64,000 bases of DNA from Spirochaetes bacterium GWB1_60_80 (GTDB lineage: Bacteria; Spirochaetota; Spirochaetia; Treponematales; UBA12059). The DNA lies in contig MIAR01000011.1 in assembly GCA_001829185.1 (NCBI GenBank), positions 50,591 to 114,590 on the forward strand, read 5' to 3'. Of this stretch, positions 44,950 to 57,043 are shown one piece after another (position 1 is the stretch's first letter; each line of letters begins with the position of its first letter). Position numbers and translations under genes: made by a program. Below the pieces are notes generated by a model. The model was not told the origin of the DNA. It saw nothing but the letters and a program-made list of their open reading frames with translations, and searched no databases.

Positions 44950-46827
44950 ATGGCCGAATTACCGGAAATGATTGGCAAGTACAAAATCGACTCGCTGGTG
45001 GCCAAGGGCGGCATGGGCGCCGTCTACAAGGCCATCCATCCCAGCCTGCGCCGCTGGGTGATCCTCAAGAAACTGACCATCCGCGGCAACGCGGCTATCA
45101 TCGAACGCTTCAAGCGCGAGGCGCGCATCTTGATGGATTTCAAACACAACAACATCGTCCACTTCTTCGATTATTTTAAGGAAGGCAACGCGCACTACAT
45201 CGTGCTGGAATACATCGACGGCATGTCGCTGGACGGGCTCATCAAGAAACGCCGCTTCCTGTCCAGCCACCTGGCCCTGACCATCCTCCTGGACGCCTGC
45301 AAAGCCCTTAAGTTCGCCCACGACAACGGCGTTATCCACCGCGACATCAAGCCGGCCAACATTCTGATGTCCAAGAAAGGCGACATCAAGCTGGCCGACT
45401 TCGGCATCGCCGCCAGCGAGGACGAGACCGATGACGGCCTGACCAAGGAAGGCATGACCCTGGGCACGCCTTCGTACATGCCGCCGGAACAGTTCGAGAA
45501 CACCCGCAATGTCGACAAGCGGGCCGACATCTACGCCATGGGCGTGATGCTCTACGAAATGGTTACCGGCAAGCGGCCCTACCCCGGCAGCTTCGCGGCC
45601 GACACCATCCGCCTCATCCAGAAGGGCCGCTACACTCCGGCGCGCAAGCTTAACCCGGAGATTGCCCCGCTGGCGTCCAGGCTCATCAAGAAAATGCTAC
45701 AGCCTAACCCGGCGCGGCGCTTCCAGGACATGGGCGCCGTCATCCGCCTCATCGAACGCTGGCTAAAAAACTATAACCGCGAGGCTATCAAGGCCACCCT
45801 GGTGGACTGCATCAATACCGACCTTAAGGACGAGCCGGCCTTCCGGCCTCGGCTACGCAAGCGCTTGGTGCTGATACCCGCCGCCCTACTGGCGCTGGCC
45901 GTCGGCGGCGGCGCCTGGACCCTGCACCGCTCCGGCCAACTTTACCGCTGGTTTACCCCGACGGTCTACGGTCCGGTCAGCATCCGCCTGCGCCTGCCCA
46001 AAACCCTCAAGGACGCTGGCGACGTCTTGCTGCGCGCCCGGGTCTTCCGCAACGACGGCCAGGACCTGCCCGAGGTGACCGGCCTAGACCTGGGCTTCAG
46101 CCTGGAGGCGGTTGACCCAGCCGACCCGTACTTGAGCTTCGTCAGCCGCCAGCTGATCCTGGAACCAGGCGCCTACCGCCTCAAGCTGCTGGCCGAGCAC
46201 CGGCTGTACTGGGAATCCTTTCAGGTAGAATCCTTCAAGCGCCTGTCCGATTCGGGCCGGGAAGACACCCGGTTGGAGCTGCGCTTTGACGATGTCGAAC
46301 CCCGGCCGCTACGCGTCTGGCATCGGGCGGTCGATGCCGTATCGGGTCAGGCGCTGGCCGACGGCGTCCGCCTGCTGGCCCAGGTCAACGGCAGCTGGGT
46401 GTCGGAGGAAATCTTCGCCCGCTCGCCGCGCCTGACCGATCGCGTCTGGCGCTTCCGCGCCGAGGCCGACGGCTACTACCCCGAACTGTTCTCGCTCTTG
46501 GTCGGCGCCTACCAGGACGAGCTGGTCATCCACTCCAACCTGGTGCCGCTGCCCGGCCACCTCAGCATCGTGGACGCGCCGGAGCGCCTGCGCCTGCGCC
46601 TCAACGACAGCGACACGGTCATCGCCGGTGGCCAAACCATTAGCTATGTCTCCTTGCGCGACTACCGGGGCGGACCAGCCGACTGGCTGCTGCCGGCCGG
46701 CAGCTACCGCCTGGAAGCCAGCCTGGGCAGCCGCAGCGTCGCCCGCGACCTGACCATCCGGCCGGAAGGCCAAACCCGCATCACCATAAACCTGGCCGCC
46801 GACGGCCTCTCTATTAACGAGGAGTAA
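44950..46827 (+). CDS. Transmembrane Ser/Thr protein kinase
   Basis: 625 residues. ATG 44950 follows GGAGGAATTAAAT. The Hanks-type kinase domain (about 8-275) has the Gly loop VAKGGMGAVYKA, ATP Lys in WVILKKLT, catalytic HRDIKPANI, metal-binding DFGIA and activation-segment GTPSYMPPEQF, so it should be active. One membrane helix follows at about 305-325 (LVLIPAALLALAVGGGAW). The outer part of about 300 residues is beta-rich (VSIRLRLPKTLKDAGDVLL, LPAGSYRLEASLGS) and may be a sensor or carbohydrate/protein-binding region. Next gene 5 bp away encodes an FHA-vWA membrane protein, the natural phosphothreonine reader. Confidence 0.92.
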   Translation: MAELPEMIGKYKIDSLVAKGGMGAVYKAIHPSLRRWVILKKLTIRGNAAIIERFKREARILMDFKHNNIVHFFDYFKEGNAHYIVLEYIDGMSLDGLIKKRRFLSSHLALTILLDACKALKFAHDNGVIHRDIKPANILMSKKGDIKLADFGIAASEDETDDGLTKEGMTLGTPSYMPPEQFENTRNVDKRADIYAMGVMLYEMVTGKRPYPGSFAADTIRLIQKGRYTPARKLNPEIAPLASRLIKKMLQPNPARRFQDMGAVIRLIERWLKNYNREAIKATLVDCINTDLKDEPAFRPRLRKRLVLIPAALLALAVGGGAWTLHRSGQLYRWFTPTVYGPVSIRLRLPKTLKDAGDVLLRARVFRNDGQDLPEVTGLDLGFSLEAVDPADPYLSFVSRQLILEPGAYRLKLLAEHRLYWESFQVESFKRLSDSGREDTRLELRFDDVEPRPLRVWHRAVDAVSGQALADGVRLLAQVNGSWVSEEIFARSPRLTDRVWRFRAEADGYYPELFSLLVGAYQDELVIHSNLVPLPGHLSIVDAPERLRLRLNDSDTVIAGGQTISYVSLRDYRGGPADWLLPAGSYRLEASLGSRSVARDLTIRPEGQTRITINLAADGLSINEE

Positions 46828-46832
46828 TACCA

Positions 46833-49151
46833 ATGTCACTGTTCACCAAACGAATCCTCATGTTGCTGATCGGCTTCCTGGCCGCGCTGATGCTCTGGCC
46901 CTGCCTGCTACTGATACAATATTGGCAAGCCGCCTTCCCTGGCTATCTTCTATTTACCATGGCCCAGGGCCTGATTTTCGGCCTGGTTTTCGGCGCGGCC
47001 TTCGGTTGCTTCGAGGGCATCGTCGTCTCCTCGCGCCGCAAAGCCCTGCGCGGCCTGGCTTTCGGCGCAGCTTTCGGCCTGGTATCCGGCAGCCTGGGCA
47101 TGCTGGCTGGCCAGGCGGCCCTGCTGCTGGCCGGCAACGCCCTGTTCCGCAGTCAGGCCGGGCGCTTCGGGCCGGGGCTGATCCTGGCCAATGGCCTGGG
47201 CTGGGCGCTGGTCGGGCTGGCGGTGGCCCTGGTGGAAGGGCTGCGCGCCCGCTCCGGCCGCAAGCTGCTGATCGGCCTGCTAGGCGGCCTGTGCGGCGGC
47301 TTATTGGGCGGCGCGGCCCTGCAGGCCCTGCTGGCGGGCTTCCCGGGCAACAGCCTGGCCCTGCTGGCCGGCCTGGTCGCCTTCGGCCTGGCCCTGTCCT
47401 TCTTCTACTCCTTCTTCGAAAACCGTTTCTCGGCCGGAAGCCTCAAGCTGCTGAACGGCCCGCTCAAGGACAAGGAATACCTGATCGCCCGCCAGCGCAT
47501 GATTATCGGCAGCGACGCCGCTTGCGACATCGTGCTGGCCGGCTACCCGGAGGTGGCCGCTAGGCACGCCGTCCTGTCCATCAAACAGCGTAAAATAAAT
47601 ATCGCCAGCCTGGAGCCCAAGCTGCCGTTGAAGGTAAACGACGTGACGGTGGCTGAATCAGGCCTGCGCCGCGAGGACGTCATCGCCGTCGGCAAGGCCA
47701 AGTTCTTCTTCGGCGTCTTCCCGGCCGTGCTCTGCGCTCTATTGCTAATGGCCGGCCGGCCGGCCGTCGCCCAGGAGTCGCTGCTGGTCACCCAGGTGGA
47801 TGCCAGCCGGCTTTTGGCCACCCAGACGGTACGGCTGTACGTCGACGCGCCGGCCATCGCCGACCCGGCCCGGCTGCAGGCTGGCCTCTCCGTCAGCGAA
47901 TCGGCCGACGGTACAACCTGGCTGGAGCGGCCCATCCTGTCGGTAGCCCGCGACCGCAACCGCGACGAGGGAATCTCCTTCTTCTTCCTGCTCGACAACT
48001 CCGGCAGCATGTGGGACAACCTGGCCGGCCAAGCCACCGACGACCCGGCGTCCCAGCGCATCGCCCACGCCCGTCAGGCTATAGAAACTTTCCTCACCAG
48101 CGTTTCAGAGGTAGATCGGGTAGGCATGGCCATTTTCAACAGCCGCTACTGGCAAGTCCAAGCCTGCGCGCCGACCGTGGCCGGCATCAGCCGCGCCCTC
48201 CAGGAAATCGGGCGGCCGGAAGCGGAGGACGCCTACACCGAATTGTACGGCAGCGCCGACCTGGCCCTGCGCGGCTTCGGCGAAAGCGGCCGGCGCAAGG
48301 TGCTTATCGTGCTGTCCGACGGCGAAAATTATCCTTACTTCACCCACCGCCACGAAGCCAGCCCCCAATTCGGCGAAACGTTGGCCCTGCCCGACGAACT
48401 AGCGGAAACGGCCAGCCTGGAAGGCATCAGCCTCTACTCGGTGCGCCTGGGACCGGAGCGCGACGACGCCATCGGCCGGGTAGCAAGCTCTTCCGGCGGC
48501 CGGGTCTTCGACGCCGCCAACAGAGCTGACATGGAAAGTATCTATCACGAAATCCGGCGACGTGTCCTGGCCGAATACACGGTCAGCTACCGGGCCGCCA
48601 TGCTGGCCGGCGGCAAACGCCACGTCCGCTTGGTCTGGCGGCCGGCGGCAGGGCAGACCGCGGGCGCACCGGCCGGACAGGCCGAGCGCTTCTACTTCGC
48701 CGGCAACATCCTCGGCGCCTCAGGCTGGCAGCCGGCCTGGTACCATCCCCTATTCTTCATCCTGCCGCTTCTGGCCATCCTGGCCCTGATACTTTTCCGG
48801 CTGGAGAAGGAAAGCGACCGCGCCGGATTGCGGCTGCTCTACGGCTTCAAAGGCATGTCGACCAAAATCTTCAACCTGGACAGCCCCCAGACCATCATCG
48901 GCGGCGCGGCCAACGCCGACATCACCATCGCCGGCAACCCGTCGCTGGCCGGGCAACACGCCACCATCCTCTTCGACGACAAGGCCGGCACCTACACCGT
49001 AGTCGGCGGCGGCGAACTGACCGTCAACAACCAGACGGTGATCAAAAAGAAACTCGAACCGGGCGACGTCATCAACATGGCCGGCACGGTCGTGGTGTTC
49101 GACGACAAGCTGGCCGGAACGAAAAGCACCAAAGGCAAAACCCGACCATGA
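46833..49151 (+). CDS. Membrane protein with FHA, von Willebrand A and second FHA domain
   Basis: 772 residues. Several hydrophobic segments fill the first 195. An FHA domain follows (about 210-290: MIIGSDAACDIVLAGYPEVA, RHAVLS). After a membrane helix near 295-310, a vWA domain has an intact MIDAS (FLLDNSGSMW, about 385-395; VLSDGENYP about 490). A helix near 635-652 returns the chain, and a C-terminal FHA domain ends it (IIGGAANADITIAGN, about 683-765). The topology puts both FHA domains in the cytoplasm and vWA outside, if the helices are read correctly. Likely receives phosphorylation signals from the adjacent kinase and binds a surface or envelope partner. Overlaps the next gene by ATGA. 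Confidence 0.87.
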   Translation: MSLFTKRILMLLIGFLAALMLWPCLLLIQYWQAAFPGYLLFTMAQGLIFGLVFGAAFGCFEGIVVSSRRKALRGLAFGAAFGLVSGSLGMLAGQAALLLAGNALFRSQAGRFGPGLILANGLGWALVGLAVALVEGLRARSGRKLLIGLLGGLCGGLLGGAALQALLAGFPGNSLALLAGLVAFGLALSFFYSFFENRFSAGSLKLLNGPLKDKEYLIARQRMIIGSDAACDIVLAGYPEVAARHAVLSIKQRKINIASLEPKLPLKVNDVTVAESGLRREDVIAVGKAKFFFGVFPAVLCALLLMAGRPAVAQESLLVTQVDASRLLATQTVRLYVDAPAIADPARLQAGLSVSESADGTTWLERPILSVARDRNRDEGISFFFLLDNSGSMWDNLAGQATDDPASQRIAHARQAIETFLTSVSEVDRVGMAIFNSRYWQVQACAPTVAGISRALQEIGRPEAEDAYTELYGSADLALRGFGESGRRKVLIVLSDGENYPYFTHRHEASPQFGETLALPDELAETASLEGISLYSVRLGPERDDAIGRVASSSGGRVFDAANRADMESIYHEIRRRVLAEYTVSYRAAMLAGGKRHVRLVWRPAAGQTAGAPAGQAERFYFAGNILGASGWQPAWYHPLFFILPLLAILALILFRLEKESDRAGLRLLYGFKGMSTKIFNLDSPQTIIGGAANADITIAGNPSLAGQHATILFDDKAGTYTVVGGGELTVNNQTVIKKKLEPGDVINMAGTVVVFDDKLAGTKSTKGKTRP

Positions 49152-50824
49152 GCCGACGCCACGGCCCGACCGGTTCCCTCAAAGCGAACCTGGCCCTGCT
49201 GGCTATCGCCGTCGGCCTACTAGCCCTTTACATGTACACCCTGGCCGGCTTCCTGGCCGCGCCGCCCTCAACCGGCATGAGCCGCGAAATCACGCTGGCC
49301 ACCGTGGCCTCCGGCTTCGTCGAGAACGCCCGCAACCCGGTACTGACCATCCAGGCCGGCGCAGACCAACTGGACATCGTCGCCATCGACGGTCAGCGCA
49401 CCCGGCTGCTGCGCGTCAGCGCCCAGGGCCAAGTCCTGGCGGACCGTAGCCTCGACCTGAATCTGTATAAGATCGCCCAGCTGGATGGCTACCGCTCCGG
49501 CCCCGACCAGCTGACACTGTACTACAACCAAGCCGGGCTCTTCCGGGCCATCGTCGATACCCGCAACCTGACCTGGCAGGTCAGCCAAGTGGCGGCTGAT
49601 ACCAGATGCTTTGCCAGCTATGGCGACTCGCTGGTCTACGAGACAACCGGCGGCCTGTACGGCCTGACTGATGTCGCCCTGAATGACGCCACGATACAGC
49701 GCCAAGCCAAACTGCTGCTGGCCGGCCGGATACTCTCCTGGGATGCCGCCTTCGACGATGGCGCCTGCCGCCTGCTGGCCAGCGTCGGCACCGCGGCCGG
49801 CCAGGATCTGGTGCTGGTCGCGGCCGAGGCGGGCTTCGGCGACGTCCGAAGCCGCGTCCTGGCAGCCAGCAGCAACAGCGATTACCTCAGGCGCATCGAG
49901 GACGTCTACTGGGCCGACGGCCAGCTGACTAGCCTGCACGTCTGGACAAACCGGCGCGACAACGTCAACCACTTGACGCTGCGGACCTTCAGCCTGGCCG
50001 GCGATGACCTGGCCGCCGGGGAATTGACCGCCGGCGAACAGGCGGCCGAGTGGCAACGCACCTTCGCCATCCACCGCGGCCCCTTCACCATCACCCGGGC
50101 CGCCGGACAGACAGTCGAGGTGCTGATGCAGGCGCATACCCTCAACGGCGTCAACTTGGTGCTGGCTGACCTCTCGGCCGGCCAGCCACTCAGCGTGTAC
50201 CAGCTGACCAAGACCAGGCATTACAGCAAGCCAGGCCGCTACTTCCAGCTGGACGGGGAGAACTGCCTGGTATTCTGGGATTTCGAATTAGCTAGCCGAA
50301 CCATCCAGTTCGCGTCATCCCATCCCGCCCTGATAGCGCAGACCACCCGCCTCTGGACCATCAATCCCGGCTACCTGTTGATGCTGACGGCCTTCGCCAT
50401 CCTGATGGCCTTCTTCACCGGCGGCATAGCATATCTTTTATTAACATCATTAATACCGCTGATGCTGCTAGTAGCCACCAATCGCCTGCCTAGCCGCTTC
50501 GGCCGGCATCCCTGGCTACGCACCGCCTTGGCGGCCGGCTTACAAACCGTCCTTAAGACGCTGCTCACCTGGCACACCATCAACATCATGGGCAACGATC
50601 TACTGCTGCCGCCGCTGGTCGGCCGAGAACCCTGGCTCTACCTGGCCATGGTCGCCACCAGCGCCATATCCTACCTCTTCCTGGCCGCTCGCCTTAAACG
50701 CCATCCGGACAACCCGGAGATTGCCAGCGAGGCCTATGTCAGCTTCATCGGCGTCGAGTACCTGCAATACAGCCTACTGATTCTCGTCTACGTCTGTACT
50801 GGTCTCCTAATAGGAAAATTATAG
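49148..50824 (+). CDS. Membrane protein of unknown function (558 aa)
   Basis: ATG 49148 overlaps the FHA-vWA gene as ATGA. One N-terminal membrane helix (about 15-36) is followed by about 360 residues of beta-rich, probably extracytoplasmic sequence with a repeated pattern like a propeller (QLDIVAIDGQRTRLLRVSAQ, DGACRLLASVGTAAGQDLVL). Four to five hydrophobic segments follow at about 405-555 (LLMLTAFAILMAFFTGGIAY, YLAMVATSAISYLFLAARL). No family recognised. The gene is third in the kinase operon and is probably a partner of the FHA-vWA protein. Confidence 0.75.
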   Translation: MSRRHGPTGSLKANLALLAIAVGLLALYMYTLAGFLAAPPSTGMSREITLATVASGFVENARNPVLTIQAGADQLDIVAIDGQRTRLLRVSAQGQVLADRSLDLNLYKIAQLDGYRSGPDQLTLYYNQAGLFRAIVDTRNLTWQVSQVAADTRCFASYGDSLVYETTGGLYGLTDVALNDATIQRQAKLLLAGRILSWDAAFDDGACRLLASVGTAAGQDLVLVAAEAGFGDVRSRVLAASSNSDYLRRIEDVYWADGQLTSLHVWTNRRDNVNHLTLRTFSLAGDDLAAGELTAGEQAAEWQRTFAIHRGPFTITRAAGQTVEVLMQAHTLNGVNLVLADLSAGQPLSVYQLTKTRHYSKPGRYFQLDGENCLVFWDFELASRTIQFASSHPALIAQTTRLWTINPGYLLMLTAFAILMAFFTGGIAYLLLTSLIPLMLLVATNRLPSRFGRHPWLRTALAAGLQTVLKTLLTWHTINIMGNDLLLPPLVGREPWLYLAMVATSAISYLFLAARLKRHPDNPEIASEAYVSFIGVEYLQYSLLILVYVCTGLLIGKL

Positions 50825-50826
50825 AC

Positions 50827-51393
50827 ATGTACCATAAAATCATTGCGGCCAGCTTGTTGGCCCTGCTGCTACCCGCGTCGCCAGCCTTCGCCTAGCTGAC
50901 GATGCCATGCAACGCTTCCGTCTCCAGCCGGAAGGCAAAGTAGCCACTGGCTTCTCCGGGGCGTCGCGCATGTCCTCGCCGTTCGTGCAGTTGCGGCCCG
51001 GATTCCGCGCCCTCATCCTGCAAGGCGCCGGGGCGGCTCAGCTCGGCGGCGGCTATATCCTCGATGAGACCAGATCAAACCCGGCCCTGCGGGTGGCCAT
51101 GCCGATGGGCCGGGCCGACCAGAACTGGGAAGAAACAATTACCATGTCCGGCGCGCTGACCGATGGCGCGCGCTTGCGCGTCTTCCCCTTCTCCGGAACC
51201 CATACCTAGCAGGGTGTTGAAAAACGCGGATGCGGCTTTTCAACACTTCAAAAGCCGGTACAATTACGCAGCATAGCGCAAGCTATGCGAGGAATTGTTA
51301 AGGTTGTTGAGAAAGCAACCGGCTTTTTCAACAACCTGCTAGGCCCCGGAGGCCAGCTTCGTCGCCGCCGCCAACTGGGCGGTGCGACCTTGA
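50827..51393 (+). pseudogene. Broken secreted-protein gene, frameshifted and interrupted by R1
   Basis: ATG 50827 starts a good signal peptide (MYHKIIAASLLALLLPASP, then AFA) that ends at TAG 50893-50895. The following sequence encodes 100 residues in another frame (ADDAMQRFRLQPEGKVATGF onward), as if one base were lost at 50892-50895. That frame reaches TAG 51207-51209, inside the left CTAG of R1 copy C. After R1, 51343-51390 continues in the same phase as APEASFVAAANWAVRP and stops at 51391. The gene is last in the kinase operon, 2 bp after the 558-residue protein. A sequencing error at the frameshift is possible. Confidence 0.65.
51206..51342 (+). mobile_element. R1 repeat element, copy C (MITE-like)
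   Basis: 137 bp including CTAG at both ends (51206-51209 and 51339-51342). Almost identical to copy B, same orientation. It lies inside the broken secreted-protein gene, and its left CTAG supplies an in-frame TAG. Confidence 0.87.
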
Positions 51394-51406
51394 GAACCCG
51401 CCGCGC

Positions 51407-54850
<3,444 letters not shown>

Positions 54851-54884
54851 GTAATATACCGATAATAGTCAAGGAGTAGTGGCT

Positions 54885-54906
54885 GCCCGATACCCGGGCT
54901 TTTATT
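54885..54906 (+). terminator. Short terminator-like hairpin in the 54851-54991 leader
   Basis: GCCCG/CGGGC stem with ATACC loop, then CTTTTATT on the plus strand. No plus-strand gene ends before it, so it could attenuate the downstream exported-protein gene, or be chance. The stem is only 5 bp. Confidence 0.3.
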
Positions 54907-54991
54907 ATGGCTTGTTACTGGCAGCAGCGCGCCAGCGCGAGCCCGACCGCCATAGTACACGAATGCCACCCGACAAACAAGGAGCCGATCC

Positions 54992-55933
54992 GTGCCCGCA
55001 CGCAAGATGATAATCAGCCTGCTCGTCCTGATGCTAGTGGGCGGCAGCCTGTTCGCGCAAGTCCAGCTGTCCATCCAGTTTTTCGACCGGAGCCTGTACT
55101 CGCCACAGAGCGACATCATGGTCCGCGTCACCATCCGCAACAATTCCAGCCAGGAATTCCGCTTCAAGCTGGCCGACGAGCGACGCCGCTCGCTCAGTTT
55201 TGAAGTCCGGTCGCTAACCAATCGCCAGTTGCCGGCCAGCCCCAGCTGGATCCGCACCATGTCCGGCAACGCGCCGGCCTTTTATCGCGAACTAAACCTC
55301 CAACCGGGCGAGGAATACTCCTTCATCGAGAACCTGCACGACTACGTGGCCATGACCGAGGCCGGCACCTATCTTATGCAGTGCAATTTCGCGCCGGAAT
55401 TGATCGGCCGCAGCCCCAACCAGACGGTGCTCAGCTCCAACGTCCTCACCCTGCCGCTGCGACCCGCCCCGCCCGCTCCCGGCGTGGCCAACCAGTTCGT
55501 GGCCAACACCACCGAAATCCTGCGCGCCGAGCGCATCGCCCCCGACGAAGTGGTCCGCCGCACCCTGGCCGCCCGCCAGCACTCGCACTGGAACGAGTTT
55601 TTCCTGTACCTCGACCTGGAAGCCCTGCTGCGGCGCAACCCGGACCGCAGCCGCATCTACGACCGCGAGTCGGACGACGGCCGACGGCGCATGCTCAACG
55701 AATTCCGGGCCGAGATGATGGCCGGCACCATCGACAACGACATCGTAGTCATCCCGGCCAGCTTCGAAATCGTCGAAACCCGCTACGGGTCCTTGCGCGG
55801 CACGGTTGAAGTTATCCAGAAATTCGCTTATGATGGCTTCTTCCTGGTCAAATTATATATTTATGAGCTTGAGAAGCGGGATGACATCTGGAATATCGTG
55901 GCCTACACCGTTCAAAACAAAGGCAGTGAATGA
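54992..55933 (+). CDS. Exported beta-rich protein, function unknown
   Basis: 313 residues. GTG 54992 follows AAGGAG; an ATG five codons later is an alternative. A signal peptide (KMIISLLVLMLVGGSLFAQ) is followed by an immunoglobulin-like beta domain (about 25-150: LYSPQSDIMVRVTIRNNSS, LQPGEEYSFIENLHDY, AGTYLMQC). A mixed C-terminal domain (about 165-310) has DEVVRRTLAARQHSHWNEFFL and FAYDGFFLVKLYIYELEKRD. It resembles exported hypothetical proteins of treponemes, but I cannot name a family. The stop overlaps the REC-PilZ start as ATGA, tying it to a cytoplasmic signalling protein. Confidence 0.72.
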   Translation: MPARKMIISLLVLMLVGGSLFAQVQLSIQFFDRSLYSPQSDIMVRVTIRNNSSQEFRFKLADERRRSLSFEVRSLTNRQLPASPSWIRTMSGNAPAFYRELNLQPGEEYSFIENLHDYVAMTEAGTYLMQCNFAPELIGRSPNQTVLSSNVLTLPLRPAPPAPGVANQFVANTTEILRAERIAPDEVVRRTLAARQHSHWNEFFLYLDLEALLRRNPDRSRIYDRESDDGRRRMLNEFRAEMMAGTIDNDIVVIPASFEIVETRYGSLRGTVEVIQKFAYDGFFLVKLYIYELEKRDDIWNIVAYTVQNKGSE

Positions 55934-56670
55934 AAGCACTCCTGATTATCGATGACGACACCACCAGCCAGATCGCTTCATTCTACCTGAAGCCAATGGG
56001 CATGGACATTATCCGCTACCGCGATCCCCTCAAAGCCCTCGATAATCTGGACGAAATCCAACCCGAAGCCATCATCATGAGCGCCTGCGACTTCCCGCGC
56101 CACTGGAAGCCGATCGTCGTCAACATCCGCAGCCTCTATTCCAAAAACGAGTGCGTCATCGTCCTGCTCAAAGGCAAGTACTTCCCCTTCGAGGAAGCCG
56201 CCAAGGCTGCCCACCTGGGCGTCAACGGCGTCATCCGCGAGGATTTAGGTGACGACCAGGAACGCACGCGCTTCCAACAGCTGTTCAAGCGCTATATCCA
56301 GGTCGACGAGGCGCGCAGCACCGACCGCCGCCCGGTGGCCCGCTGGGACAAGCTTGATTTCGTGTTCACCCATCCGGTCAGCCAAACCCTGCTGACCGGC
56401 CGTGTCGAAAGTATTTCCTCCAGTGGCCTGTCGATGAGCCCGGACCACGCCGGCCTATGCGCCGACCTGGAACCGGGCCTGGTCATAGAAGACGCCAGCA
56501 TGCGCATTGGCGACCAGGTAGTCAGCCTGAACTGCAAACTGCAGCGTTCCGGCGCCATCCTGGCCTTCAGTTTCGAAAACCTGAGCGCTGAGACGGCCGA
56601 CACGCTGCGCCGCTACCTGGCTGCCACCCCGGAACGCCAAATGAAGACCCTGAAGGCCGAGAACAGTTGA
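55930..56670 (+). CDS. Degenerate receiver domain fused to a PilZ-like domain
   Basis: 246 residues. Residues 1-120 follow the receiver fold, starting LLIIDDDTTSQIASFYLKP. The strand that should carry the phospho-Asp reads AIIMSACDFPRHWK, so the acceptor position appears to be Ser and phosphorylation is unlikely. Residues 130-235 are PilZ-like: RRPVARWDKLDFVF and GRVESISSSGLSMSP, close to the RxxxR and (D/N)xSxxG motifs that bind cyclic di-GMP but with changes. Proposed role: a cyclic-di-GMP-responsive adaptor. A REC-GGDEF cyclase is elsewhere in the window. Translationally coupled to the exported protein before it. Confidence 0.72.
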   Translation: MKALLIIDDDTTSQIASFYLKPMGMDIIRYRDPLKALDNLDEIQPEAIIMSACDFPRHWKPIVVNIRSLYSKNECVIVLLKGKYFPFEEAAKAAHLGVNGVIREDLGDDQERTRFQQLFKRYIQVDEARSTDRRPVARWDKLDFVFTHPVSQTLLTGRVESISSSGLSMSPDHAGLCADLEPGLVIEDASMRIGDQVVSLNCKLQRSGAILAFSFENLSAETADTLRRYLAATPERQMKTLKAENS

Positions 56671-56703
56671 ATAAAAAACCGTAAATAGGTATTATCATAT
56701 ATT

Positions 56704-57024
56704 ATGGCGCCGACACAAAGCTGCAACGAAGAACGACTACTCGATTATTCCCGAAAACTGAAAGCGGTCGGCCATCCGATACGCCTCAAGCTGCTCTGCC
56801 TGATCGCCCGCGATGAGGATCCCTGCGTCTCCGACCTCTGGCAATGCCTCAAGCAGCCCCAGCCGGTGGTGTCACAGCACCTGTCCATCCTCAAGGACAA
56901 CGGCATCGTCGACGCCGAAGTCCAAAAGACCCGCCGCGTCTACTCTATCGTCGATCCCTTCATTAAGAAAATGATCAACGACATGCTCAAGACCATCGCG
57001 TTGGAAACCAAAACCAAAGCCTAA
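56704..57024 (+). CDS. ArsR-family transcriptional regulator
   Basis: 106 residues, a winged helix typical of ArsR/SmtB: LKAVGHPIRLKLLCLIARDE, recognition region LKQPQPVVSQHLSILKDNGIV, and the wing KTRRVYSIVDPF. The arsenic-type metal site ELCVCDL is replaced by DPCVSDLW with one Cys, so it may not bind metal there. ATG 56704 lies in an AT-rich leader with no clear ribosome site. It follows REC-PilZ by 33 bp and is convergent with the 57044 gene. Target unknown. Confidence 0.87.
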   Translation: MAPTQSCNEERLLDYSRKLKAVGHPIRLKLLCLIARDEDPCVSDLWQCLKQPQPVVSQHLSILKDNGIVDAEVQKTRRVYSIVDPFIKKMINDMLKTIALETKTKA

Positions 57025-57043
57025 CTGCCAGCGCGCCGCTTCC

